64,000 nucleotides of DNA. Source: DASRDU01 sp035560235. Lineage in GTDB: Bacteria > Acidobacteriota > Blastocatellia > RBC074. Numbering within the stretch: position 1 is the stretch's first letter; every line of letters starts with the position of its first letter. This document shows, piece by piece, positions 20,612 to 28,695 of the stretch. A model generated the notes under the pieces. That model saw only the letters and a list, made by a program, of their open reading frames with translations. It ran no database searches and was not told the origin of the DNA. The stretch lies in assembly GCA_035560235.1 (NCBI GenBank), contig DATMAG010000089.1, positions 62,001 through 126,000 on the forward strand. The letters run 5' to 3'. The position numbers and the translations under genes were made by a program.

Positions 20612-21457
20612 TCAGATCTGATTCGGATCAAGGCCCAGTTCCCGCAGCTTTGCCGCCAGCCTGGCAGCGCGCTGAGCTTCCTGCTCCGCACGCTGCGCCT
20701 CCAGTTCAGCACGCTGCGCTTCCAGTTCAGCACGCTGCGCTTCCTGTTCGGCGCGCCGTGCTTCCTGCTCCGCACGCCGTGTTTCCTGCTCGGCGCGCTG
20801 CGCTTCGTGTTCGGCGCGCCGCATTTCACGTTCTGCTTCGCTCATTGCCTGAAGCGCGGCTTCGTCGGGGGTTGGCACCAGCGATCCGTCAGCGGTGAAG
20901 TAGCGCAGGTGATGCTCGTGAAGGCCGAGATAGAGATTCAGCACCTCGCTCCAGCGGCGGCCCTGTTGGTTCGGCTGGATCTCCTGGTAACCGTTGCCGA
21001 CCAGTCTGAAGCCGATGAATTCTTCCGTTTGCGGATAGAACCAGAAATATTCAGGCGTATGAAACTGGTGGCTGTAAATCTCGCGCTTGATCTTACGGTC
21101 AATTTCCGCCGTTGAATCCGACAGCAGTTCGATGATCAGATCAGGAAACCGGCCTTCTTCCCAGACTACCCAGGACGTGCGGTGTTTGCGCTCGGTGCCG
21201 GTCACCACAAACAAATCAGGGCCGCGAAAATCGCGCGTCTTCAATTGCTGTCGGCTGTAATAAACCGTCAGATTGTCGCCAATGAAAAAATCATTGCGGT
21301 CACGCCAGTGCCATTCCAGAATCGTGACCAGCAACCTCAGTTGCAAGGCATGCAGTGAACTTTCCATTTCCGGCTCATCACTCAGCAATTCAGTTGCCGA
21401 CGGCATGCTCGCCGCCAGTTGTTCCGCCGTGATTGCATTCGGGAACGTCGTTGCCAT
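20612..21457 (-). CDS. Uma2-family protein with long C-terminal coiled coil of 7-residue repeats
   Basis: About 281 residues. The N-terminal two thirds is a Uma2 (DUF820) domain: RDFRGPDLFVVTG, FPDLIIELLSDSTAEIDRKI, then HTPEYFWFYPQTEEFIGFRL. The C-terminal third is a charged coiled coil of about ten heptads of the form RAEQEAQ, ending LAAKLRELGLDPNQI. The heptads are encoded by near-identical 21-base repeats (about 20680-20830). This N-catalytic, C-coil build is familiar in Uma2 proteins; the coil probably mediates oligomerisation. ATG 21457 sits eight bases after AGAGG and is preferred to the ATG two codons earlier (21463). The gene is packed between DUF1501 (7-13 bases upstream) and DUF1549/1553 genes. 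Confidence 0.85.
   Translation of the reverse strand: MATTFPNAITAEQLAASMPSATELLSDEPEMESSLHALQLRLLVTILEWHWRDRNDFFIGDNLTVYYSRQQLKTRDFRGPDLFVVTGTERKHRTSWVVWEEGRFPDLIIELLSDSTAEIDRKIKREIYSHQFHTPEYFWFYPQTEEFIGFRLVGNGYQEIQPNQQGRRWSEVLNLYLGLHEHHLRYFTADGSLVPTPDEAALQAMSEAEREMRRAEHEAQRAEQETRRAEQEARRAEQEAQRAELEAQRAELEAQRAEQEAQRAARLAAKLRELGLDPNQI
20680..20830. repeat. In-frame 21-base tandem repeats encoding heptads
   Basis: About seven degenerate copies of a 21-base unit lie inside the Uma2 gene. On the minus strand a copy reads roughly CGNGCNGANCNGGAAGCNCAG and encodes RAEQEAQ. Copy number could vary between strains through slippage or recombination. Confidence 0.8.
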
Positions 21458-21470
21458 TACCATTACCTCT

Positions 21471-22844
21471 TCAGAATAATTCGCTGATCGGACTCACACC
21501 GTGATCCACCAGCCGAATCGGACGGCCCTGCTGTCCGGTCAGTTCAGTATCGAGATCAATGCCAAGCACGCGGTAGGCGGTCGCGACGGCTTCAGCGGGG
21601 CTGACGGGGCGATCTTTCGGATACGCTCCGATTTCGTCTGACGCGCCGATCTTCTGGCCGCCTTTGATGCCGCCACCGGCAAAGAACATCGTCCAGCATT
21701 GCGGCCAGTGGTCGCGGCCTCCCGCCGGATTGATCTTCGGTGTGCGACCGAATTCGCCGGTTGCAACTACGAGCGTGTTCTGCAACAGGCCGCGCTGCTG
21801 CAAATCCTCAAGCAGCGTTGCGTAAGCGTGATCGAACATCGGGCCGACCTGGTCGCGGTAACACAGAATCGGGCTGAAGGGCGCGGAGCCGTGAATGTCC
21901 CACGTGATTTCATTGAAGACCGTCTCGAACATATTGATCGTCACAAAACGCACGCCGCGTTCGATCATCCGGCGCGCGAGCAGGCAGCTCTGGCCGAAAC
22001 GATTGCGCCCGTAACGATCACGCACGGCGTCAGGCTCCTTCGACAGATCAAAGGCTTCGCGCATTCTGGCCGATGACATCAGCGTGTATGCCTGATGAAA
22101 GTTGTCATCCATCAGCCGCGCATCCTGACTGACTTCGAGTTCCTTCACCGCGCCGTCAACCATTTCGCGCAGCTTCTTTCTTCGCTCGACGCGCAGAGCT
22201 GAGATGTAATCGGGCGGCAGCAGGTCTGGCACCTTGAAATCGGGCGCGGACGGATCTGAATTGAGGACGAACGGATCGAACGCCTTGCCCAGATAACCCG
22301 CGCTCTGACCGTGCGGCAGGTTGCCTCCGGTGTTGCCCATCGGGCGCGGCAATAACACGTGCGCCGGAGCGTCGCCGCGCGCGCCCTTCAGTTTGTTCAG
22401 CACGCAGCCGATGTGCGGATGCTCGATGCCGCCCTGAAAGAGCCTGCCGGTCTGCATCATCTGATGGCCGGTGTCGTGTACGGCAGCGGCTTCGTGATGC
22501 AGTCCGTGAACGAGCGCGACTTTGTCCATCTGCCCGGCCATCAGCGGAAAGATTTCGCTGATTTCGATGCCCGGCACATTCGTTCTGATCGGCTTGTACG
22601 GGCCGCGAATTTCGGCAGGCGCGTTCGGTTTCATGTCCCACGTATCGAGCTGGCTGGGGCCGCCGAGCAGGAAGAGCATGATGCAGTTGGTGTCCTTTGC
22701 CGGATCAACTGCGCCCATTGCTTTGAGCCTGAACCAGTCAGGCAGCGACAGCCCGATCATCGAGAGCGCGCCCGCGTGCAGAAAGTCGCGTCGGCTGAAG
22801 CCATCATCGAACCTGACAGGTCTGTGCGCATCAAGTCGGAACAT
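21471..22844 (-). CDS. DUF1501 family protein with twin-arginine signal
   Basis: About 457 residues. The N-terminus has a Tat motif (FSRRDFLHAGALSMIGLSLP). The body has the DUF1501 (sulfatase/phosphatase-superfamily-like) marks CIMLFLLGGPSQLDTWDMKP, ALVHGLHHEAAAVHDTGHQM, NTLVVATGEFGRTPKINP and AGGRDHWPQCWTMFFAGGGI. Proteins of this family are exported and encoded beside DUF1549/DUF1553 proteins, as here. No enzymatic activity is established. ATG 22844 has GAAAGG nine bases upstream and places the Tat motif near the N-terminus; the frame is open another 59 residues to 23021 but that stretch crosses hairpin element B. Confidence 0.88.
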   Translation of the reverse strand: MFRLDAHRPVRFDDGFSRRDFLHAGALSMIGLSLPDWFRLKAMGAVDPAKDTNCIMLFLLGGPSQLDTWDMKPNAPAEIRGPYKPIRTNVPGIEISEIFPLMAGQMDKVALVHGLHHEAAAVHDTGHQMMQTGRLFQGGIEHPHIGCVLNKLKGARGDAPAHVLLPRPMGNTGGNLPHGQSAGYLGKAFDPFVLNSDPSAPDFKVPDLLPPDYISALRVERRKKLREMVDGAVKELEVSQDARLMDDNFHQAYTLMSSARMREAFDLSKEPDAVRDRYGRNRFGQSCLLARRMIERGVRFVTINMFETVFNEITWDIHGSAPFSPILCYRDQVGPMFDHAYATLLEDLQQRGLLQNTLVVATGEFGRTPKINPAGGRDHWPQCWTMFFAGGGIKGGQKIGASDEIGAYPKDRPVSPAEAVATAYRVLGIDLDTELTGQQGRPIRLVDHGVSPISELF

Positions 22845-23173
22845 AGTATTGAACCTTTCGGCTGGTGCGGGGATTACTGCCTGCAGCGCGGCTTTTTTAT
22901 CACAGCCCGAATGGTAAAACCAGCAGGCGAAAACTTCGCAAATACAGGCGTCAGAAGATACAAGTGAGAATGAGGAAACGGTGTTTGGAGTTCCAGCTTC
23001 AGCTGGTCTGGCTGAATTCAAATGCCGCCAGCTGAAGCTGGAACTCCAAACACCGTTTTTGCGTGTCTGGGGTCGAAATTTATTTTTCGGGCCGTGATTG
23101 ATTCTCCGGTTTATTCCCGCGTTATGAATCAGCCAGTTATCTCAGGTTATCAATTATCAGGGAGGCAATATTC
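22845..23173. other. 329-base divergent intergenic region
   Basis: It separates the DUF1501 gene (-) from the secreted hypothetical gene (+), so it must contain both 5' regions. Hairpin element B occupies 22976-23058. I see no gene in it and no clear promoter hexamers. Confidence 0.5.
22976..23058. repeat. Hairpin element B: 31-bp perfect inverted repeat
   Basis: Arms 22976-23006 and 23028-23058 are perfectly complementary around a 21-base loop. The left arm begins AAACGGTGTTTGGAG. Unlike element A, the arms have no short tandem unit. It lies in the divergent spacer between two genes. Confidence 0.92.
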
Positions 23174-24688
23174 ATGATCTCATTAAAGCCGGTCACAAAA
23201 TCCGTTCTGCTGATAATGGCGCTCATCAGCGTTGCGCTCAGTCTTTCGGCGCAGACTAAAGGCGCTCGCAAGGCTGAACCGGCTGCGGCAAAGCCGACGC
23301 CGACCAGTGACATTAAGATTCGCACGCGCAGCAGCGTCGGCGGCAATGCCTTTGAAAGCACTGTGTACATCAAGGGCGCGCGTGAACGAAACGAAATGGC
23401 GGGCGGCGCGGGCTTCGTGACCATTTCGCAGTGCGATCTGAAACGCACGATTCAGCTCAACGATCCGATGAAAACTTACCTCATTCAGCCCTGGGCAACT
23501 GACACGGCGGCTGAGACACCAGCAAAGACAACTGATGAGAAAGCGAAACCTGAACCGAAAGACGCGCGGCGCGGCGGCGTCATTTATGTCACGCAGACGA
23601 TGACCGACACGGGCGAACGCAGGGACTTTTTCGGTTACAAGGCTCGGCACATCAAAACTACGATGACGATGGAACCATCGCCCGAAGCCTGCAATCAGGC
23701 AAAGACGCGGATGGAGACTGATGGCTGGTACATTGATCTTGAGTACGGGATGGAATGTCGCAATGAAAATCGCGTGACCCAGGGTTATGGCGGCGGGCGC
23801 GCCGGGTGTCAGGATCAGATGCGCTTCAAAAATTCGGGCGCGGCCAGGCTCGGTTACCCGGTGGATGTGACGACCACGATCTATGACGAAAGCGGGCGCA
23901 AAACCGAGATGCGCACTGAAGTCGTCGAACTCTCACGCGCCACGCTCGATGCCGCGCTCTTTGAAGTTCCTGCGGGTTACACCGAAGCGCAGGATTATCA
24001 GCAGCTCGCCGGAATCAGTCCGAAGCAGATGATGGCGCAGGCGATGAAAGGCGACACATCACATTCGGATAATTCATCAGTTCCCGAGGCATTGAAGAAC
24101 AGCCAGGCCGCAACGCCGAAGACCGTCACCGGCCCGAAAAAAGCGGGCGTGATTCGCGTTGGTGTCGTGCTGCCGAAAACGCAGATGGGGCAGGGCAGCG
24201 CTGGTGACGGCTTTGCTGAACCGATTCGCAATCTGCTGGTGCAGTATCTGAGCGGCCCGGCAATTGAAATTGCGGCGCTCGAAGCGCGCATCCCGGCGCA
24301 GATCGAACTCGAAGCGAAGCAGAAGGAATGCGGCTTTGTGCTGTACAGCAGCGTCACGCAGAAACAGGGTGGCGGCGGGTTCGGCAGCATGCTCAGAAAG
24401 GCGGGGCCGCTCTCGAATATCGCCTCAGTGGCAGGCTATGGCAGCGGCGCCGGAGCCGTCGCGGGCGCAGTGGCGACAACTGCCATTGTGACTGCCGCTG
24501 ACATTGCGGTCGGCATTAAGGCAAAAGACGAAATCACGCTTGATTACAAAGTGACCGCTGTCGGCAGTGACGCGCCGGTTGCGTCAAACACGCTCAGGGC
24601 CAAGGCGAAAACAGATCGTGAAGATATTCTGTCGCCGCTGCTCGAACAGGCGGCGACGGCAGTCATCAGCGCGGTCGTCAAACGATAA
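23174..24688 (+). CDS. Secreted protein of unknown function with glycine-rich hydrophobic segment
   Basis: 504 residues. MISLKPVTKSVLLIMALISV then ALSLSAQ is a Sec signal peptide. The N-terminal half (STVYIKGARERNEMAGGAGF, DLKRTIQLNDPMKTYLI) resembles lipoprotein-like domains of the DUF4412 type that hold a beta-sheet and sample bound metal or lipid, but the match is by eye. The second half starts GVIRVGVVLPKTQMGQG and includes CGFVLYSSVTQKQGGGGFGS and a glycine-zipper-like hydrophobic stretch (GYGSGAGAVAGAVATTAIV) that could insert into a membrane. GGGAGG-type ribosome site (AGGGAGG) lies upstream of ATG 23174. It stands alone on its strand with hairpins on both sides. I do not recognise the family. 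Confidence 0.7.
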   Translation: MISLKPVTKSVLLIMALISVALSLSAQTKGARKAEPAAAKPTPTSDIKIRTRSSVGGNAFESTVYIKGARERNEMAGGAGFVTISQCDLKRTIQLNDPMKTYLIQPWATDTAAETPAKTTDEKAKPEPKDARRGGVIYVTQTMTDTGERRDFFGYKARHIKTTMTMEPSPEACNQAKTRMETDGWYIDLEYGMECRNENRVTQGYGGGRAGCQDQMRFKNSGAARLGYPVDVTTTIYDESGRKTEMRTEVVELSRATLDAALFEVPAGYTEAQDYQQLAGISPKQMMAQAMKGDTSHSDNSSVPEALKNSQAATPKTVTGPKKAGVIRVGVVLPKTQMGQGSAGDGFAEPIRNLLVQYLSGPAIEIAALEARIPAQIELEAKQKECGFVLYSSVTQKQGGGGFGSMLRKAGPLSNIASVAGYGSGAGAVAGAVATTAIVTAADIAVGIKAKDEITLDYKVTAVGSDAPVASNTLRAKAKTDREDILSPLLEQAATAVISAVVKR

Positions 24689-24705
24689 TATCAGTAACTC
24701 AGGTT

Positions 24706-24781
24706 CGACACGCTGCCAGCCTGTCATTGTCTTTCGCCGGAAATTATCGAACAGAGACAACGACAGGCTGGCAGCGTGTCG
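24706..24781. repeat. Hairpin element C: 27-bp inverted repeat, one mismatch
   Basis: Arms 24706-24732 and 24755-24781 match at 26 of 27 positions around a 22-base loop. The left arm starts CGACACGCTGCCAGCCTGTC. It occupies most of the spacer between the secreted hypothetical gene and the next start at 24805. Confidence 0.9.
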
Positions 24782-24804
24782 CACTCTGTCTGGAAGGCTC
24801 CCCC

Positions 24805-25725
24805 ATGAAAATCCTGGTTGCAGGCGCGAGCGGCAGGCTCGGCAGCGAAATACTTGATGAATTGAAGGAGCGCGACTGCTGCACGCGCGCGCTGGTTCGT
24901 CATTCAGCGTTACGGGCTGAAGCTGATGAAATCGTGACCGGCGATGCGCGTGCAGCCGCTGCGCTGCGTGGCGCGTGCGATGGCGTTGATGTGGTTATTT
25001 CAGCAATGGGCGCGAGCCTGCGGCCCGGGCTGACGAAAGACCGGGCGACTTATCGTGACGTTGCTTATGCGGCCAACAAAAACCTGCTGGATGAAGCGTT
25101 GCGGGCGGGTGTCAGAAAGTTCATCTATGTTTCGCTCTTCGGTGCGGAGCGGCTGAAGGGCGTGGCATATGCCGATGCGCACGAGGAACTGGTCAGGGCT
25201 TTGCGCGCCAGCCGGATTGATTACACGGTGCTGCGGCCCACCGGGTTCTTTTACGTCAATGGCGAAATTCTGAAGCTGGCGCAGCGCGGCGTCGGAGTGG
25301 TGATCGGTGACGGGCGCGCCCGCACCAATCCGGTTCACGAACGCGATGTGGCGCGGGCGTGCGTTGAGGCGATTGAAACGAACGTGCGCGAACGCACCGT
25401 CGGCGGCCCTGAAATATTCACGCGCCGCGAAATTGTCGAACTGGCTTTCAAGTGTCTGGGCCGTCCGCCGAAGGTGATGAGCATTTCACCCGGCGCGATG
25501 AAAACGCTGATCCGGCCCGTACGATGGGTTGACGAGCGTTTGTACGAATTTCTCACCTTTGGTCTCGCCGTCACGACGACTGACCTTGTTGCCCCGCCTT
25601 CAGGCTGCCGGAAACTCGCCGCATATTTTCAGCAGATGGTCAGCCGCGAAACCAATGATGCGTTCGCTGAATACTGTCACGCGAAGGCGGGCGATTCAGA
25701 CATCGCAGGAACCGGCAGCAACTGA
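24805..25725 (+). CDS. NAD(P)-binding protein of the atypical SDR / NmrA-like family
   Basis: About 306 residues. MKILVAGASGRLGSEILDEL is the Rossmann dinucleotide site (GxxGxxG). The following ADEIVTGDARAAAALRGACD, VVISAMGASLRPGLT and KFIYVSLFGAERLKGVAYAD match the SDR-a5/NmrA-like pattern of cofactor-binding regulators or reductases that lack the classical YxxxK pair. The role cannot be told from sequence. ATG 24805 has GGAAGG eight bases upstream, which decides it over the longer frame beginning at 24727 inside hairpin element C. A rho-independent terminator follows. Confidence 0.8.
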   Translation: MKILVAGASGRLGSEILDELKERDCCTRALVRHSALRAEADEIVTGDARAAAALRGACDGVDVVISAMGASLRPGLTKDRATYRDVAYAANKNLLDEALRAGVRKFIYVSLFGAERLKGVAYADAHEELVRALRASRIDYTVLRPTGFFYVNGEILKLAQRGVGVVIGDGRARTNPVHERDVARACVEAIETNVRERTVGGPEIFTRREIVELAFKCLGRPPKVMSISPGAMKTLIRPVRWVDERLYEFLTFGLAVTTTDLVAPPSGCRKLAAYFQQMVSRETNDAFAEYCHAKAGDSDIAGTGSN

Positions 25726-25747
25726 AAAACGAAAACAGCGCAAACGG

Positions 25748-25783
25748 AACCGGTGCGGCTCTGACAGCCGCGCCGGTTTTTCT
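25748..25783 (+). terminator. Rho-independent terminator
   Basis: AACCGGTGCGGCT pairs with AGCCGCGCCGGTT (one G-T style mismatch) around a five-base loop, then TTTTC. It follows the NAD(P)-binding gene by 22 bases. Confidence 0.85.
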
Positions 25784-25884
25784 GTCTGCGGCTGCATAAA
25801 AAATCCGCTGCAGTGATTCACTTCTTCAGCTTTTGTCGCGTTAGGAGGTGAGGACAACCAGAAACTTTTTGGAGGAGAACACAT

Positions 25885-26337
25885 ATGCAGATGAAGCGGA
25901 TCATTTTTCTGCTGCTGGTCGCGGCGGTCGGACTGGCTGCTGTCAACTGTTCGCGGACGGATGAGCAGGAGCAGAAGATTGCGCGCGGCAAATACATTGT
26001 CGAAAGTGTCGGGATGTGTGCCGACTGTCACACGCCGCGCAACGAACGTGGCGAATTCGATCAGGCGCGCTGGCTGCAGGGCAGTCAGCTTTTCATTGCT
26101 CCGACCGTGCCGATTCCCAACTGGGCCGGTGGCGCACCGCGCATTGCCGGGCTGCCGCGCCTGAGCGAAGCCGATGTGACCAGTCTGCTTGAAAAGGGAA
26201 CAACCACGCAGGGCTGGTCACCGCGTCCGCCGATGCCGCCGTTCAGAATGGCGCACGAGGATGCAGCAGCCGTGGCGGCTTATCTGAAATCACTGGGCGA
26301 CAAGGCGGGCGTGCCGCTGACATCGCAGAATCGCTGA
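25885..26337 (+). CDS. Class I cytochrome c, exported
   Basis: 150 residues. A membrane/signal segment (IIFLLLVAAVGLAAVNCSR) may be a lipoprotein signal, though Asn before the Cys is atypical. One haem c site is CADCH. The distal Met is probably in PPMPPFRM, and GWSPRPPMPPF and AAAVAAYLKSLGDK are the usual C-terminal helix of sulfite/alcohol-dehydrogenase-type cytochromes. It should carry electrons in the periplasm for an unknown dehydrogenase. A strong ribosome site (GGAGGAG) lies nine bases before ATG 25885. No dehydrogenase gene is adjacent. Confidence 0.82.
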   Translation: MQMKRIIFLLLVAAVGLAAVNCSRTDEQEQKIARGKYIVESVGMCADCHTPRNERGEFDQARWLQGSQLFIAPTVPIPNWAGGAPRIAGLPRLSEADVTSLLEKGTTTQGWSPRPPMPPFRMAHEDAAAVAAYLKSLGDKAGVPLTSQNR

Positions 26338-26371
26338 TCTTCCCGGCAGGGAGCGTGAAAGGCTGAAACAT

Positions 26372-26800
26372 ATGACTGAGCTGCTGAGAGAGAACAAGGC
26401 GCTTGTGCGCAGACAGTTTGAGGAACTGATCAATCGTCGGAATCTGAGCGTAGTCGAAGAGGACATTGCCGGAGATTTCGTTGATCACGAAGCACCGCCA
26501 GGCACTCCGCCAGGCCCTGTGTGGGTGAAGCACTGGATCAGGACGCTCTTTCAGGTCGTGCCTGATCTGCACGTCACTATCGAAGACATCTTCGCTGAGG
26601 ATGATCGCGTCGTCGTGCGCAACACCTGGCGCGGCACTCACACGGGGCTGTTTCTGGGCCTTGAGCCGACGGGCCGGAAGTTTGTTCTCAAAGGGATCGT
26701 CATCTGGCGAATCGCTGACGGCAGGCTGAAGGAACGCTGGGCCGCTCTGGATCAGCTGGGGGTCATCAGACAACTGCATCCCGAAGGCTGCAGGATTTAA
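26372..26800 (+). CDS. SnoaL-like / ester cyclase-family protein
   Basis: 142 residues with the SnoaL-like alpha+beta barrel pattern: VRRQFEELINRRNLSVVEED opens, DFVDHEAP gives a core strand, VWVKHWIRTLFQVVPDLHVT and FAEDDRVVVRNTWRGTHTG follow, and IVIWRIADGRLKERWAALDQ closes. Relatives range from polyketide cyclases to proteins of unknown function. It starts 34 bases after the cytochrome gene and could share its transcript. Confidence 0.78.
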   Translation: MTELLRENKALVRRQFEELINRRNLSVVEEDIAGDFVDHEAPPGTPPGPVWVKHWIRTLFQVVPDLHVTIEDIFAEDDRVVVRNTWRGTHTGLFLGLEPTGRKFVLKGIVIWRIADGRLKERWAALDQLGVIRQLHPEGCRI

Positions 26801-26888
26801 TCAGACTAATGGCCGCTGCGTTGCTGATAGCTTCAGACTGAAGCGGTGAATTGCATAAAATTGAATACCGAAACAGCAGGGAGAGACA

Positions 26889-27923
26889 ATGAACGAACGG
26901 AACCAGACTGCTGCTGACCAGGGGCTTCCGCCGGAAGCCCTTATTCTGAATCTGACCTTTGGCGCGCTGATGTCGCAGGCGCTCTATGTGGCCGCGAAAC
27001 TCGGCATCGCTGACCTGCTCGCAGCCGGGCCGCAGCCGGTCGCCCGGCTCGCTGCCGCCACGAACACAAACGAGCGCGCGCTCCATCGCATCCTGCGTTC
27101 GCTGGCGAGCGTCGGCGTCTTCATTGAAACTGATCCGCAGGTCTTTGCGCTCACGCCGAATGCCGAACCGCTGCGCACTGATGCGCCCAACTCGTTGCGC
27201 AGCGGAGTGATCTTTATGGGCGAGGAGTGGCACTGGCGCGTCTGGGGCGAAACGCTTTACAGCGTGCGCACGGGCAGGCCCGCGTGGGGTTATGCGCACG
27301 GGCTGGAAGTCTTCGAGTACTTCGCCGCCAACCGGGAGCAGGCCGAAATCTTCAATCGCGCGATGACCGATATGTCGGTTGCGACGGCTCCGGCGGTGGT
27401 CGGGGCTTATGATTTTTCGGGCTTCACGACGCTCGCTGACATCGCCGGCGGGCACGGTTATCTGCTCGCGCAGATTCTGAAGGCGACGCCGAATCTGAAG
27501 GGAATTCTCTTCGATGTGCCGTCGGTGATCGAAGGCGCGGGCGCGATGCTGGCAAAAGAGGGCGTTGAGGAGCGCGTCACCAGAGTGGCCGGAGACTTTT
27601 TCAAGGCCGTGCCTGCGGCTGACGCTTACATCATGAAACACATCATCCACGACTGGGACGATGAGCGTGCCACGAGAATCCTGCAGAACATTCGCGCCGC
27701 GATGAAGGCCGGTGGTAAAGTCCTGATCGTTGAATCGGTCGTGCCTGAAGGCAACGAACCGCATTACAGCAAGCTGGTTGACCTTGAGATGCTCGTCTCG
27801 CCCGGCGGCGTCGAACGCACGGCGGAAGAATACCGCGCGCTGCTCGCCGCAGCCGGTCTGCAACTCACGCGCATCGTACCGACCGCCTCTGCTTTCAGCA
27901 TCATCGAGGCAGTCAGAGCTTGA
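26889..27923 (+). CDS. SAM-dependent O-methyltransferase (COMT-like)
   Basis: 344 residues. The N-terminal dimerisation helices (FGALMSQALYVAAKLGIADL) and winged helix (TNERALHRILRSLASVGVF) precede a class I SAM domain: LADIAGGHGYLLAQIL is motif I, DVPSVIEGA matches motif II, and HIIHDWDDERATRIL carries the general-base His of plant-type O-methyltransferases. The family methylates small phenolic or polyketide hydroxyls. The neighbouring SnoaL-like gene would suit a polyketide link, but no polyketide synthase is in the window. AGGGAGAG lies upstream of ATG 26889. Confidence 0.85.
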   Translation: MNERNQTAADQGLPPEALILNLTFGALMSQALYVAAKLGIADLLAAGPQPVARLAAATNTNERALHRILRSLASVGVFIETDPQVFALTPNAEPLRTDAPNSLRSGVIFMGEEWHWRVWGETLYSVRTGRPAWGYAHGLEVFEYFAANREQAEIFNRAMTDMSVATAPAVVGAYDFSGFTTLADIAGGHGYLLAQILKATPNLKGILFDVPSVIEGAGAMLAKEGVEERVTRVAGDFFKAVPAADAYIMKHIIHDWDDERATRILQNIRAAMKAGGKVLIVESVVPEGNEPHYSKLVDLEMLVSPGGVERTAEEYRALLAAAGLQLTRIVPTASAFSIIEAVRA

Positions 27924-27960
27924 GGCATAATTCAGCAATCGCGCTGACTGAGGAGATCAT

Positions 27961-28695
27961 ATGACCATCACAAACACACAATCGGGAACGAACGTTCACG
28001 AAATCGCTGACGGCATTTACCGCATCAACACGCCGCTTTCTGAGCAGGTCGTCCCGGGCGGCTTTTCATTCAATCAGTATCTGATCGTGGATGAAGAACC
28101 GCTGCTGTTTCATACCGGGCCGCGCCGGATGTTTCCGCTGGTGCGCGAAGCGGTGGCGAGCATCATTTCGCCGGAGCGGCTGCGTTACATCTCCTTCTCG
28201 CACTTTGAGGCTGATGAATGCGGATCGCTGAATGAGTGGCTGGCCGTTGCGCCGCAGGCAGTGCCGGTGTGCGGGACGGTTGCCGCGATGGTTTCAGTTG
28301 AGGATCAGGCCGACCGGCTACCGCGTGCGCTCGCTGACGGCGAGACTTTACAACTCGGCGGGCACGTCGTGCGCTGGTTTGATACGCCGCACCTGCCGCA
28401 CGCGTGGGAGTGCGGTTATCTGATGGAAGAGCAGACCGGCACGCTGATGTGCGGCGATCTGTTCACGCAGCCCGGCATCGGCGAGACGCCGCTGACTGAA
28501 GCTGACATTCTTGCGCCGAGCGAAGCCTTTCGCCGTCAGATGGACTATTTCTCGCACGCGAAAAATGCGGGAGCGCTGCTTGAGCGGCTGGCTGCGACGC
28601 GTCCGACGACGCTCGCCTGCATGCACGGCAGCGCGTGGCAGGGCGACGGAGCAAAGCTGCTGCGCGCACTGTCCGAGAGTCTGATGGCGGATTGA
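27961..28695 (+). CDS. MBL-fold protein with flavodiiron-type (ODP) di-iron site
   Basis: 244 residues. The metal ligands follow the oxygen-binding di-iron protein pattern: H-x-E-x-D in HFEADECG, a His in PHLPHAWE, Asp in CGDLF and His in MHGSAW. Flavodiiron proteins reduce O2 or NO, but this one lacks the flavodoxin domain, so it would need an external reductase. The start ATG 27961 has GAGGAG just upstream. It follows the O-methyltransferase gene by 38 bases. Confidence 0.78.
   Translation: MTITNTQSGTNVHEIADGIYRINTPLSEQVVPGGFSFNQYLIVDEEPLLFHTGPRRMFPLVREAVASIISPERLRYISFSHFEADECGSLNEWLAVAPQAVPVCGTVAAMVSVEDQADRLPRALADGETLQLGGHVVRWFDTPHLPHAWECGYLMEEQTGTLMCGDLFTQPGIGETPLTEADILAPSEAFRRQMDYFSHAKNAGALLERLAATRPTTLACMHGSAWQGDGAKLLRALSESLMAD

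Noticed and set aside
22845..23021. 59-residue N-terminal extension of the DUF1501 protein
   Set aside because: It crosses the inverted repeat and would put the Tat signal in the middle of the protein; the ATG at 22844 has a good ribosome site.
26766..27938. Minus-strand frame of 390 codons opposite the O-methyltransferase gene
   Set aside because: The plus-strand product has a complete methyltransferase pattern; the antisense product is Arg/His/Asp-rich without motifs.
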